Below are positions 1 to 10,869 of a stretch of 64,000 nucleotides of DNA, piece after piece. This stretch comes from CAVVYW01 sp963752605 (GTDB lineage: Bacteria > Actinomycetota > Thermoleophilia > Solirubrobacterales > 70-9): assembly GCA_963752605.1 (NCBI GenBank), contig CAVVYW010000006.1, positions 806,001 to 870,000 on the forward strand. The letters are read 5' to 3'. Below the pieces are notes generated by a model. That model was not told the DNA's origin and did no database searches. It saw only the letters and a program-made list of their open reading frames with translations. A program made the translations under genes and the position numbers. Each line of letters opens with the position of its first letter. Position 1 is the stretch's first letter.

Positions 1-960
1 AACCGGGGCGCGGGCACGCTGAGCATCGACGCCAGCGTCGTTTCCGGGAACAGGGTTCGGGCGACCGAGCCGATCGCGGGCGGCGGCATCGTCAACGAGG
101 GCACCGCGACGATCGACGGCAGCGTCATCTCGTCCAACGACGCCACGGGCGTGAACGGCCAACCCGCCGTCGGGGCCGGTATCGCGAACCTCCAGGACGG
201 TGAGCTCACCGTGACCGACAGCACCATCTCCGGCAACGCGATGTCGGGTGGTGACATGCAGTTCGGCGCGGGGGTCAACCATGAGGGCAGGGCGTCCAGT
301 CTGAGAATCCGCAACAGCACCATCTCCGGGAATCTCGCGCCTGGGCCCGGCGCCGACGGCGGCGGCCTGAACAGCTTCGGAGGCGATGTCGCCCTCAACC
401 ACGTCACCTTCGCCGGCAACCACGCGGACGGTGGAGGGGCCGCCATCAGCAACTTCGGCCAGCCGCTGCCCCTGCGCGCCTCGGTGATCGACGATGGGGC
501 CTCCGCGTGCCAGGGCGCCATCGCCAGCGGGGGCTACAACGTTGACGCCGCGGCGAGCTGCGCCTCGGCCGCGAATCCGACCGACCTGCAGAACGCGGCC
601 ACGGGACTCGACCTCCGCTTGGCCAACCGCGACGGGCCACCCGCCGGCCCACCCGGAGCTAGCGAGACCCCGCACACGCACGCGCTGGTCGACACCAGTC
701 CCGCGGTGGACCGCGTGCCGGCGGCGCAGTGCTTCGACGTGGGCACGACGATGCTGGCCACGGACCAGCGCGGTTTCGGGCGACCGCAGGGAACGGGCTG
801 CGACTCCGGCGCCTACGAGCTGGCAATCCCGATCCCCGTGACGGCCGGCGGGCCGGTCAGTTCGCCCGGGACGTCTCCCCAGCAGCAGGCCCGGAAGAAG
901 TGCAAGCGGAAGAAGCGCCGCGGCGCACGCGCGAAGCGGAGGTGCAAGCGGCGCAGGTGA
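1..960 (+). CDS. Right-handed parallel beta-helix surface protein, C-terminal part
   Basis: The frame is open from the first base, so the N terminus lies outside the window. The visible part has repeated short Ser/Asn/Gly strands of the type STISGN, which recur about every 25-30 residues and are typical of right-handed parallel beta-helix proteins. It then has the closing block often seen in choice-of-anchor-Q proteins (TDQRGFGRPQG followed by CDSGAYEL). The last 20 or so residues are almost all Lys, Arg and Cys, a tail seen in exported proteins of Solirubrobacterales. Probably a secreted or wall-bound protein. Substrate and role are not visible. Confidence 0.75.
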   Translation, partial: NRGAGTLSIDASVVSGNRVRATEPIAGGGIVNEGTATIDGSVISSNDATGVNGQPAVGAGIANLQDGELTVTDSTISGNAMSGGDMQFGAGVNHEGRASSLRIRNSTISGNLAPGPGADGGGLNSFGGDVALNHVTFAGNHADGGGAAISNFGQPLPLRASVIDDGASACQGAIASGGYNVDAAASCASAANPTDLQNAATGLDLRLANRDGPPAGPPGASETPHTHALVDTSPAVDRVPAAQCFDVGTTMLATDQRGFGRPQGTGCDSGAYELAIPIPVTAGGPVSSPGTSPQQQARKKCKRKKRRGARAKRRCKRRR

Positions 961-969
961 GCAGCGGCC

Positions 970-2913
<1,944 letters not shown>

Positions 2914-2976
2914 GCCCGAAACCTACCCGTCCGGAGCCGGCTGTTCAGTTCCGCCCATCGCGGGTAGGGTGCGCCC

Positions 2977-3525
2977 ATGACGCAGCATCTCGCCGGCAAG
3001 CGCGCGGCCGTCATGATCGGCCAACTGTTCGAGGACGTCGAGGCGACCTACCCCTACTACCGCCTCCAGGAGGAGGGGGCCGAGGTCGAGTTGGTCGGCA
3101 ACGAGGCCGGCGAGGAGCTGACCGGCAAGAAGGGCCAGGACATGACGACGGACCGCGCCGCGTCCGACCTCTCGGCCGAGGACCTGGACATCCTGGTGAT
3201 CGCCGGCGGCTACGGGCCCGACAAGCTGCGAACGGACGAGGGCGTCCAGCGCCTTGTCCGCGAGATGGACATCGCCGGCAAGCCGATCGCCTTCATCTGC
3301 CACGCCGGCTGGGTGCCCGCGTCGGCGGGAATCCTCGAGGGCCGGCGCGTCACGTCCGTCGAGGCCATCGCCGACGACCTCCGGAACGCCGGCGCGGAAT
3401 GGGAGGACTCCGAGGTGGTCGTGGACGGCAACCTGATCTCCTCGCGCCGCCCGCCCGACCTGCCGGCGTTCATGGCAGCCCTGATCGGGGTGGCGGCCGG
3501 CGAGCGCGTCGCCGCCGGCAGCTGA
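2977..3525 (+). CDS. DJ-1/PfpI family protein (class I glutamine amidotransferase-like)
   Basis: A 182-residue single-domain protein. It shows the PfpI nucleophile-elbow pattern AFICHAGWVPASAG, with the Cys near residue 109, and an early acidic residue in the FEDVEATYPYY region that fits the family's conserved Glu/Asp. The family includes deglycases, intracellular proteases and stress chaperones, and the exact activity cannot be read from sequence. It stands alone, ending only a few bases before the convergent thyX-like gene. Confidence 0.88.
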   Translation: MTQHLAGKRAAVMIGQLFEDVEATYPYYRLQEEGAEVELVGNEAGEELTGKKGQDMTTDRAASDLSAEDLDILVIAGGYGPDKLRTDEGVQRLVREMDIAGKPIAFICHAGWVPASAGILEGRRVTSVEAIADDLRNAGAEWEDSEVVVDGNLISSRRPPDLPAFMAALIGVAAGERVAAGS

Positions 3526-3528
3526 GAC

Positions 3529-5175
3529 CTAGCCCAGCGCGCTGACGCCGGGCGGGGCGTCGGAGGGCTCCGGCTCGCGATCCGCGGCGAGCCGCTTCCG
3601 GTGAGTGCGGATCTCGCTCATGATCCGCTCCAGGCGCGGCTCCTGGGAGGAGTCGACGTGGGTCATCGCCGAGGCGATCGCGGGATGGATGGCGGCGATC
3701 CGCTCGTGCATCGCCTGGGCGACCGCGCGGTACGTCGGATGTCCCTCGCGGCCGGAGCGAAGCTCGATCAGGTGCATCGCCTCCCTGGCGTTGATGTCCA
3801 GGACGTATCGGATCCGGTAGCCGAGGCAGAGGGCGTAGGGAGCCGCGTCGGGCATCCCGGCATCTGCCAGCCGCTCGAACTCCAGTCGCGAGAGCTCGAG
3901 GGCCCGCTCGTAGGAGTCGCCCACCCCCGCCTGACGAACCTCGTCGGGGATCCCCGCTCCCAGGTCGGGGCCGAGCCGCTGCCACTGGCAGGTGAGCATC
4001 CGGTGGCGCTGCAGGTCCCGGAAGCCGCCGTAGTCGGAGACGATCTCGAAGCGGTAGCGCACGGCCTCCCAGCCGCGGCCGGGGCGGTGGCGGCGGTTGG
4101 CGCGCTCGCCCGCGAGCTGGTGGATGATCTCGGCCTGCTGGTCCGGCGGCAGGGTGCCCACGCTGTCCCGGACCTCCCGCTCTGAGACCGCGGCAGACTC
4201 GAACAGCGAGGAAGCCAGCAGCTCCTCCTCGCCGCCCTCCACCTCGAGCAGCTCGACCGAGGGCGCATCTGAGGTCTCGCGGCGGTCGAGGCCGAGGCGC
4301 GAGACCCATTCCTCTGTCGCCTCCCGGCGCCGCTCCAGGTAGGAGATCCACTCGCCCCCGCGGTCGGGTCGCTCGACGCGGGCGACGAAGCTGGGCATCA
4401 CCTGCTTCAGCTCGGAGAGGATCATCCCGGCGAAGTGGCGGGCCTCGGGAAGCGGCGAGGCCATCATGCGCAGCAGCATCTGCTCGTAGGCCTGGCCGCT
4501 CGCGAAGATGCCGACGTGGCTCAGGGTCGCGGCGGGAAGCAGCCCGCGCAGGAGGTCGAGCGCCTTCGCCTTGATCGAGCGCTCCCAGGCCGCCTGCGGC
4601 TCCTCGGCGCGAGGCCAGCGCTTGCTCGCCCACTCCTGGACCTGGACGAGCGAGCGGGAGTAGATCGCGAAGAGCTCCTCCATCGCCTCCGCGAACTCCG
4701 GCCCCAGCTCGTCGTCGCGATAGAAGCGGTGCCCGCCGCCGGCGGAGTCGGGCAGCGGCGAGTCGTAGGGGATGTAGCGGGTGGACTGCTCCAGATAGGC
4801 GGCGAGCCGGCCGCGCTGCAGGACCTTGGTGAGGATGTTCGAGACCCACTCGCAGGCGATGTGGGCTCCGCCGACCTGCGCGATCGAGTCGTCGCCGTAG
4901 CCGAGGAAGACGCGCTCGTAGAGACCCGCGGCCCGCTCCCCCTCCTCGCCCTCGAAGGGCCGGCCGCCCTCCGGCACCTCGGCGGCGAACTCCTCCAGGA
5001 AGAGGCGGCGAACCGTGCCGGCGTAGCGGGAGTACCGCGCGAACAGCGCGCCCTTCACCGTCTCCGAGAGGTTGACCAGCGCGAACACCGGCCGGTCGAG
5101 GTTGGTGAAGTGCGGCTCGAGCAGCCGACGCTCCTCCTCGGTGAAAGTCTCGACCGGATAGCGCATGGCGCTCAT
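3529..5175 (-). CDS. Double-length FAD-dependent thymidylate synthase-like protein (ThyX family)
   Basis: At 548 residues it is about twice the length of a usual ThyX (about 220-250). Two ThyX-like halves are visible. The N-terminal half has a degenerate signature RGRLAAYLEQSTRY at about residues 120-135, and the C-terminal half keeps QRHRMLTCQWQR near residue 388. The classical motif is RHRxxSxNExSxRY, so the key residues are split between the halves. ThyX makes dTMP from dUMP with folate and FAD. Whether this duplicated form does so is uncertain. Such tandem ThyX-like proteins are known from Actinobacteria. The gene ends next to the convergent DJ-1-like gene. Confidence 0.85.
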   Translation of the reverse strand: MSAMRYPVETFTEEERRLLEPHFTNLDRPVFALVNLSETVKGALFARYSRYAGTVRRLFLEEFAAEVPEGGRPFEGEEGERAAGLYERVFLGYGDDSIAQVGGAHIACEWVSNILTKVLQRGRLAAYLEQSTRYIPYDSPLPDSAGGGHRFYRDDELGPEFAEAMEELFAIYSRSLVQVQEWASKRWPRAEEPQAAWERSIKAKALDLLRGLLPAATLSHVGIFASGQAYEQMLLRMMASPLPEARHFAGMILSELKQVMPSFVARVERPDRGGEWISYLERRREATEEWVSRLGLDRRETSDAPSVELLEVEGGEEELLASSLFESAAVSEREVRDSVGTLPPDQQAEIIHQLAGERANRRHRPGRGWEAVRYRFEIVSDYGGFRDLQRHRMLTCQWQRLGPDLGAGIPDEVRQAGVGDSYERALELSRLEFERLADAGMPDAAPYALCLGYRIRYVLDINAREAMHLIELRSGREGHPTYRAVAQAMHERIAAIHPAIASAMTHVDSSQEPRLERIMSEIRTHRKRLAADREPEPSDAPPGVSALG

Positions 5176-5319
5176 CGTATTGACGGCGAACGATGGCGCC
5201 GCGCGTGATCCCGCTATCTCCGGGGGGTCAGGGAGGTAGGCGCCGCTCCGTCCTGCGGGGCGGCGACGATGAAAGGATGAGGATGAGCCTCCAGGTACTG
5301 GCTACCCAAAACTAGGTAA

Positions 5320-6534
5320 TTGCTAGAGTCGCTCCGCAATCGATACTGGGGGAGTGAAGCGCCGGCGCCGCTGGGTGCGGAGCTTGAGCGCCTGGAAGCC
5401 GAACCTGAGGTCCGAGTGATCCCACCAACCCCCGAAAGTCTCGCCGCGGCGAACGGCAGCGGCGGCCTCACCCGTGGGTATCGGGCCATCACGCTGAGAG
5501 GCGCCTGGCGCCTGGCGGGCCTGCTCTTCATCGTCGGCTCGATCTCGACCATCCCCGGCACGTTCCTGCTGGACAAGGACTTCGAGCCGTGGATGTACTC
5601 GCTGACCGCGCTCGCCGTGCTCAGCGGCATGGTCTGCTTCGTCCTCCCCTGGTGGCGCATCGACGAGGGCTGGCTCGCGGCGGTGCCGGTCATCGCGACG
5701 GTCCAGGTCGCCGTCGCGATCGCGATCACCAACCCGGTCTTCACCTACCTCTACTTTTTCGTCGCCATCTACGTGGCACTTGTCTTCTCGACCTTTCGGC
5801 GCCAGGCCCCGTTCCTGCTGTTGATCCTGGCCGCGCTGCTGCTCCCGCTCGCCTACGAGGACGAGCCCGTCCGTCAGACGATCCTCTGGCCCCTGGCGAC
5901 GGCCCCGGGCGTGATCTTCATCTCTGTCGTGGTCGGTCGCCTCACGGCCAACCTCGAGGCGAGCCGGGAGGCGTACCGGCGGCTCTCGAGCGAGGACGGG
6001 CTGACCGGAGTGGGCAACTACCGGTCCCTGGTCGAGCGGCTCCGCGAGGAGACCGCGCGGCATCATCGGCGTGGCCGCGAGTTCGCCCTGCTCACCCTCG
6101 ACCTCGACGACTTCAAGGCCGTCAACGAAACCCAGGGCCACCTGGTCGGGGACCTGGTTCTGGCGATCGTGGGATCGATGATCGACCTCAAGGTCCGCAC
6201 CGAGGACCAGGTCTTCCGTCAGGGCGGCGACGAGTTCTCGGTGATCGCGCCGGAGACCAGCAGGGAGCAGGCCGAGCTGCTCGCCCAGCGGATCGAGTTC
6301 GCGCTCAACAAGATCACCTCAGGATCGGTGCGAATGTCCGCGACCGTCGGCACGGCTGTCTTCCCGCACGATGGCGCCTCACCCGGGGAGCTGCTCGATG
6401 CGGCCGACTCGGCGCTGCGGGCGCGCAAGCGCCAGACCGGCTACCGCGAGGACCCGCTGACCCCGGTCGGCCGGCCGGGCGGAGCACCGGGCCCCCCAGC
6501 GACCTCACCCCCCGCGCGGGCCTGGCGCCCTTAA
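5320..6534 (+). CDS. Membrane-anchored GGDEF diguanylate cyclase
   Basis: About 404 residues. A block of roughly five to six hydrophobic helices (about residues 60-205) leads through a short linker (EASREAYRRLSSEDGLTGVGN) into a GGDEF domain with an intact RQGGDEFSV active site near residue 302. It probably makes cyclic di-GMP in response to a membrane-sensed cue. The C terminus is a Pro/Gly/Ala-rich tail. The start is uncertain: TTG at 5320 gives the longest frame but has only a weak Shine-Dalgarno, while GTG at 5416 follows a TGAGG at a good distance and may be the true start. It is convergent with the AEC transporter gene. Confidence 0.88.
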   Translation: MLESLRNRYWGSEAPAPLGAELERLEAEPEVRVIPPTPESLAAANGSGGLTRGYRAITLRGAWRLAGLLFIVGSISTIPGTFLLDKDFEPWMYSLTALAVLSGMVCFVLPWWRIDEGWLAAVPVIATVQVAVAIAITNPVFTYLYFFVAIYVALVFSTFRRQAPFLLLILAALLLPLAYEDEPVRQTILWPLATAPGVIFISVVVGRLTANLEASREAYRRLSSEDGLTGVGNYRSLVERLREETARHHRRGREFALLTLDLDDFKAVNETQGHLVGDLVLAIVGSMIDLKVRTEDQVFRQGGDEFSVIAPETSREQAELLAQRIEFALNKITSGSVRMSATVGTAVFPHDGASPGELLDAADSALRARKRQTGYREDPLTPVGRPGGAPGPPATSPPARAWRP

Positions 6535-6540
6535 GCGGAC

Positions 6541-7464
6541 TCAGAGCACCTGGGCGAAGAGCGCCGCCGCGACCACGATCGCAGTCGACCAGGCGACCGC
6601 CTTCGCCGTGATGCGCGCGTCCAAGCCGTAGACATGGGCCACCAACAGGGTGTTGATCCCACAGGGCATCGCCGCCAGCAGCAGGTAGGGGTCGGGGAGG
6701 TCGATCAGCGGCGCCGCGAGCAGTAGGAGCAGCCCCGGCGCGATCACCAGCCGGAGCAGGATCGCGGAGAGGGCCGGTGCTCCGAGCGGAAGGCCCAGCC
6801 GAAACCCCTCGTCATGCTCCTCCTCGGTCAGCACGGCGCCCACGGCGAAGAACCCGATCGGCAGCAACGCGATCACCGCAGCCCGCGAGGCGTCCACCAG
6901 CGCGTCCGGGGCGAGGGAGTCGGGGGCGAGGATCCCGGCGATCGCGGCATACAGCGGCGGGTTTCGGGTGAAGAAGGCGAGGGCCCGGTCGCCGACGCTC
7001 TCGCCGGCGCGGTCACCGAAGGCGGCGCCGACGGCGAAGGCGAGCAGCAGCAGGGACGGTGCCGCGACCGCGATGTCGTAGATGACCGCGTCACCGAGTG
7101 CGTCGAAGCCCAGGAGCGAGGCGGTCAGCGGGTAGCCCAGGTAGCCCGAGTTCGGGACCAGGGTGCACACGATCACCGCGCCGGTGGCGGGCCGGCTCAG
7201 CCGGAGGACGCGCGTCGCCACGAGCCATGCGATCCCGCTCGCCATCAGGATCGCCACCCAGCCGAGCACGATGCCCCCGGCGTGATCGGCGTCGAGGTGA
7301 ACCCGGGCGAGGTTGAAGAAGACCGCGAAGGGGATCAGCGTGTACAGCGAGACGACCAGCGCCTGGCGCGCCCGGGAGACGGCCCGGTCCGGCCAGCGCC
7401 GCTCGGCAGCCACCCCGGCGGCGCCGGAGGCGACGATCACGGCGATTGTCAGCAGGACGCCCAA
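6541..7464 (-). CDS. AEC (auxin efflux carrier) family transporter
   Basis: A 307-residue integral membrane protein with about ten hydrophobic segments in two halves, the usual AEC/PIN-like arrangement and length. The PNSGYLGYP stretch in the fourth-fifth helix region and a late PCGINTLLVAHVYG block are typical of the family. AEC members export or import organic acids such as malate. The substrate here is unknown. It lies between the convergent GGDEF gene and the cupin gene. Confidence 0.88.
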   Translation of the reverse strand: MGVLLTIAVIVASGAAGVAAERRWPDRAVSRARQALVVSLYTLIPFAVFFNLARVHLDADHAGGIVLGWVAILMASGIAWLVATRVLRLSRPATGAVIVCTLVPNSGYLGYPLTASLLGFDALGDAVIYDIAVAAPSLLLLAFAVGAAFGDRAGESVGDRALAFFTRNPPLYAAIAGILAPDSLAPDALVDASRAAVIALLPIGFFAVGAVLTEEEHDEGFRLGLPLGAPALSAILLRLVIAPGLLLLLAAPLIDLPDPYLLLAAMPCGINTLLVAHVYGLDARITAKAVAWSTAIVVAAALFAQVL

Positions 7465-7533
7465 GGGGTGGCATCCTCGCGAAGCAACTGGGCTGATGGC
7501 GGCGCGGCCCGATACGGACCGCGCCGATCGCGC

Positions 7534-7893
7534 CTAGATGCGCTCGGGATCGGCGGTGAGCTCGCTGTCCGCCGCGTCCCCGGTGTTGACCGTGCCCATC
7601 GGCTCGATCAACAGGATCTCGGTCTCTTCGTCGGCGCGCGGGCAGTGCTCGACTCCCTTGGGAACTACGAACAACTCACCCTCGTTCAGCTCGACTTCCC
7701 GGTCGCGGAGCTGGATCACCAGCTTCCCCTTGATCACGAGGAAGCAATCGTCGGTGTCGTCGTGTTTGTGCCAGACGAACTCCCCGCGTGCCTTGCACAG
7801 CACCAGCTTGTTGTCGTTGTACTCGGCGACGATCTTCGGCTTCCAGGGCTCGTCGATCTGGTCGAGTTTCTCCGCCACGTTCACCTTGTCCAT
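7534..7893 (-). CDS. Small cupin-domain protein
   Basis: A 119-residue single cupin. The first cupin motif reads WHKHDDTDDCFLVIKGKL, with two His and one Asp/Glu as likely metal ligands. The second motif is GELFVVPKGVEHCP, with its conserved His. Probably a cytoplasmic metal-binding protein of unknown ligand. The gene is 21 bases downstream of nuoN on the same strand and preceded by a good GGAGGTTCC Shine-Dalgarno, so it may be co-transcribed with the nuo genes. Confidence 0.88.
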   Translation of the reverse strand: MDKVNVAEKLDQIDEPWKPKIVAEYNDNKLVLCKARGEFVWHKHDDTDDCFLVIKGKLVIQLRDREVELNEGELFVVPKGVEHCPRADEETEILLIEPMGTVNTGDAADSELTADPERI

Positions 7894-7914
7894 TTCGGAA
7901 CCTCCTTCGGGTGT

Positions 7915-9449
7915 TCAGAGTCCAAGCGATCGTGCGGCGTGCGAGGCCCAGTCGATCAGCGGATCCGGGTAGACGCCGAATGCGATCGTCGCGGCAGCAC
8001 AGAGGATCCCCGAGCCGACCACCAGGCCGCAGCGGCTGGCACCCCTGGGGATGACGTCCGCTTCCGGTGAGGCACCCGCGATCGCCGGAGCATCCCCGGC
8101 ACCCGCCGGCCCCGGACGCGAAGCGGAGGAGCGGGCGGCTTCTGGGGAGATCCAGACCGCCCCGAGCACCCGCAGGTAGTAGGCGAGGGAGACCATGGTC
8201 CCGATCACGATCGCGACGCCGAGCCAGGTGTAGTCGGCCTCCACCGTCGCCTCGATCAGGAAGAGCTTGCCCATGAACCCCGCGGTGCCGGGGAAGCCGG
8301 CCAACGCCAGCATTCCGATCGTCAGGGGCCACGCGAGCTGCGGCCGGGTCAGACCGATCCCCGCCAGCGCCTGGAGGTCGTCGCCGTGGCCGGTCTCGCG
8401 CTCGCGCGCCACGATCGCCGTGAACACGGCGAGGTTCATCAGGCAGTAGGCGGCCAGGTAGAAGACGAGCGCCTCGAGCCCGGTCTCGCTGGCGACCACG
8501 ATCCCGGCCAGCATGTAGCCCGCCTGGGCGATCCCGGAGTAGCCGAGCAGGCGCTTCAGCGAGTCCTGGCCGAGGGCTCCGATGTTGCCGACCGCGATCG
8601 AGGCGACCGCGAGCGCAGCGAGCGCCGGCTGCCAGTCGTCGACGAGCGGCGCCAGCGCCACCTCGAACAGCCGGGCGAGCGCGATGAAGGCCGCCGCCTT
8701 CGTCGCGACGGCCATGAAGGCGGTCACCGGGGTGGGGGCACCCTGGTAGACGTCGGGTGTCCACTGGTGGAAGGGGGCGAGCGAGGTCTTGAAGGCGAGT
8801 CCGGTTGCGGCCATGGCCGTCCCGATCAGCGCCAGCGTGTCGTCGGCCTGGCCGCCCTCGCCGAGCGCAGCGGCGATCCCGGAGAAGTCGGTCGAGCCGG
8901 AGGCGCCGTAGAGGAGCGCGAAGCCATAGAGGAGCGTGGCCGAGCCGACCGAGCCGATGACCAGGTACTTGAATCCGGACTCGAGGGATCTCTCCCGCCG
9001 CCGCGCCGAGGCGCAGAGCACGTAGAGGGGGATCGAGAGCAGCTCCAGTCCGACGAAGAAGCTGACCAGGTTCTGGGCCTGCGCCAAGAGCGTCATGCCG
9101 AGCACCGAGCCGAGCAGCAGGGAGTAGAAGGCGCGGTGTCCGGCCTCCTCGGCGGCCGGCTCCCGGATCGAGAGGAAGACGGCGACCGCGGCGGCGAGCA
9201 GGGAGATCAGCACCGCCGAGAGTGCGAAGGCGTCGAGCCGGAGGGCCCCGGCGACCAGATCGGCCTGCTCGCTCCACTGCCAGATGGCGAGTCCGGCCGT
9301 CGCCGCCAGCACCGCGATCGTCAGGTAGGCCATCACGAAGCGCCCGAAGCGCGGGATCAGCCCGGCCATCAGCACGCGCACAGCCCCGCGGTCAGGGCGA
9401 TCACCGGCGAGAGCCCCGCGTAATCGATGTGGGGGGCGTTGAAGGTCAT
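7915..9449 (-). CDS. nuoN: NADH-quinone oxidoreductase subunit N (one frame break near the N terminus)
   Basis: Membrane subunit of respiratory complex I, one of the antiporter-like proton-pumping subunits. The main frame (7915-9381, 488 residues) has 13-14 hydrophobic helices and the family blocks LLSIPLYVLCA, FKTSLAPFHQWTPDVYQGAPTP and GYSGIAQAGYML, with the lysines of the proton path present. The frame really begins at ATG 9449: reading down from there gives MTFNAPHIDYAGLSP before a stop. One extra G in the GGGG run near 9385 restores a continuous protein, so a homopolymer indel is the likely cause. It lies 34 bases after nuoM. A Pro/Ala/Gly-rich insert sits between the last two helices. 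Confidence 0.93.
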
Positions 9450-9483
9450 CGCTGTGCCACCTCGTGCCGGGCCGTGACGCCGG

Positions 9484-9744
9484 TCAGCTGGGTGTCGACC
9501 AGTCCTCGCCCCGGCTGAGGATCAGGCCGGGATAGAGCGCCAGCGCGACGATGCAAGCGACGAGGCCGCCGATGATCGCGCCCTCGCGCCAGGGGATCTC
9601 ATGCGACTCGATCCCCTCCGGCTTGCGGTTGTGCATCGCGCCCTGGTAGAGGCGCAGGGCGTAGTAGGCCGCCAGCGCGATGCCGAGCATCGCGACCATC
9701 GCGAACATGATCTTCTCCTGGAAGACGCCGTTCAGGATGTAGAA
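9484..9744 (-). CDS. nuoM: NADH-quinone oxidoreductase subunit M, C-terminal fragment cut by the contig junction
   Basis: Only the last 85 or so residues remain, from FYILNGVFQEKIMFAMVAML through AAYYALRLYQGAMHN to the stop. This is the C-terminal helix region of the complex I antiporter-like subunit NuoM, in the usual order before nuoN. The frame stops being NuoM-like at about 9742-9746, where the reading turns into a TAG codon and the sequence changes into the unrelated AraC-type gene. The missing 400 or so N-terminal residues would lie upstream on this strand. This truncation is the main evidence for a false join. Confidence 0.9.
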   Translation of the reverse strand, partial: FYILNGVFQEKIMFAMVAMLGIALAAYYALRLYQGAMHNRKPEGIESHEIPWREGAIIGGLVACIVALALYPGLILSRGEDWSTPS

Positions 9745-9748
9745 CTAC
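9739..9748. other. Junction between actinobacterial-like and betaproteobacterial-like DNA
   Basis: To the left, the minus strand reads the conserved C-terminal part of an actinobacterial NuoM, broken off within FYILNGV. To the right, the plus strand reads the C-terminal part of a GlxA-type AraC regulator, starting within DDDPAARAQRWMEKR. Both genes are cut inside conserved regions within a few bases of each other. No insertion sequence, integrase, tRNA or long repeat lies at the point. The exact base is uncertain by about 5 bases. Confidence 0.85.
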
Positions 9749-10068
9749 GACGATGACCCTGCCGCGCGCGCTCAGCGCTGGATGGAAAAGCGCTTGCACG
9801 AAGGCTTCAGCCTGTCCGCGTTCGAGTCGCCACCTGGGCAGTGAGCGAGCGCACGGTCAACCGGCGCTTCAAGCTGGCTGTCGGTGCACCGCCGTTGAAG
9901 CATCTGCAGGCGCTTCGCATTGAAGTGGCGAAGCGCCTGCTGGAGACGAAGCGACTCAGCGTCGACGCGGTGAGCGTGCGGGTCGGATATGGAGACCTCA
10001 GCACCTTTCGCCGGCTGTTCCAAGCGCGAGACGGGAGTGTCGCCGACTGAGTACCGCAACCGTTTCGC
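9742..10068 (+). pseudogene. AraC-family (GlxA-type) regulator, C-terminal HTH fragment with frame breaks
   Basis: The DNA-binding end of an AraC-type regulator. The first piece reads AQRWMEKRLHEGFSLSAFES, then after a break SERTVNRRFKLAVG and LRIEVAKRLLETKRLS with VGYGDLSTFRRLFQ, and after a second break GVSPTEYRNRF. These are the two helix-turn-helix units of the family and match the complete GlxA-type regulator at 41.9 kb in layout. The N-terminal amidotransferase-like half is absent because of the junction at about 9,745. Two frame shifts (about 9,830 and 10,030) look like indels. It would lie upstream of, and might control, the tautomerase gene. Confidence 0.82.
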
Positions 10069-10118
10069 GCCAAGCCCGCTGATCCATTGCTGCCTTCTGG
10101 AGGTGTCCTGTCCGGAAT

Positions 10119-10145
10119 GCCATCGCAGAGATGGCACTTCTGCCA
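10119..10145. promoter_or_regulatory. Overlapping inverted repeats, putative operator
   Basis: Two perfect inverted repeats overlap just before a TTGACA box: GCCATC-N5-GATGGC (10119-10135) and TGGCA-N4-TGCCA (10132-10145). The TGCCA half-sites are also arranged as direct repeats, as in AraC-family sites. The position between a GlxA-type regulator fragment and the tautomerase start suggests an activator or repressor site. Binding is inferred only. Confidence 0.45.
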
Positions 10146-10150
10146 CTTTC

Positions 10151-10176
10151 TTGACACCGTCTCTCCTCCCTAGACT
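10151..10176 (+). promoter_or_regulatory. Possible sigma-70 promoter for the tautomerase gene
   Basis: A perfect -35 hexamer TTGACA (10151-10156) is followed by TAGACT (10171-10176). The 14-base spacer is shorter than the ideal 17, so either the site needs the regulator at the adjacent palindromes or the true -10 is elsewhere. The ATG at 10214 has an AAGGA Shine-Dalgarno at 10204-10208. Confidence 0.4.
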
Positions 10177-10213
10177 CATGGCCAGTCGAAAAGGGAGTAA
10201 AAAAAGGACTGCC

Positions 10214-10738
10214 ATGCCGATGATCGATACGTTCATACCCGAGGGCGCGCTGAAGCCCGAAGCCGAAGCGCAGCTGATGCGCGAGCTGACTGGGACATTC
10301 TGATCAGGCACGAGGGCCTGGACCCATGGGGCAACGAACGGATCAGGGACGTCACCTGGATCTTCGTGCACCGCCCGGCGATGGTGTACCGCGCCGGGCC
10401 CTGGCGCATCGGCACCGATCTATCGCATCACGCCGACAGTGCCCGAAGGGCAGTACACCGACCAGGCGCGCAGGCCTGATCAAGGAAGTGACCGATGCCG
10501 TCGCGCGCGCCGAGGGTGTCTCTGCCAAGGACGCCGGTGGGACGCGTCTGGGTGTTCCCGACGGAAATCTTCGACGGTGGCATGGGCAGCCGAAAGGCGT
10601 CGTGCGGCGCTTGCCCGACATCATGGAGTATTTCGGTGGCCCGGCATTCCGCGAGCTCGGCGAGAAACGCCTCGCGGCCAAGCGCCGCAGGGACACCATC
10701 GCCATTCTCGAAGCGGCGCTGCAATGCGCGCGCGGTGA
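10214..10738 (+). pseudogene. Tautomerase-family protein, reading frame broken several times
   Basis: The start is clear: MPMIDTFIPEGALKPEAEAQ with Pro at position 2, the catalytic residue of tautomerases after Met removal. Later frames give IRHEGLDPWGNERIRDVTW, VPEGQYTDQAR, GLIKEVTDAVARAEG, then VFPTEIFDGG and RRLPDIMEYFGGPAFRELGE. Together they make a protein of about 170 residues, longer than a 4-oxalocrotonate tautomerase and more like the two-domain cis-CaaD type. At least four frame shifts separate the pieces, yet every piece is well conserved, so indel errors are likely. The stop is placed at 10736-10738 (reading LEAAL, then RAR) and is uncertain. Confidence 0.6.
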
Positions 10739-10826
10739 GAGCCGAGCGGACACCTGCAGCCTGGAGACCGAGCGACGCGGCGGGGGACTTCGCCGCGCAT
10801 CGATTCAGCGCGTCGCGCCAGTGGAG

Positions 10827-10854
10827 AGAACGAGGCTCTCCCCGATTCTCGTTC
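10827..10854. other. Stem-loop before the hypothetical gene at 10870
   Basis: GAACGAG (10827-10833) pairs perfectly with CTCGTTC (10848-10854). A competing GGAGAG/CTCTCC hairpin lies at 10823-10841. No T-run follows, so it is not a classical terminator. It could affect translation of the gene starting at 10870 or be incidental. Confidence 0.25.
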
Positions 10855-10869
10855 CCGCAGAATCGCGCC

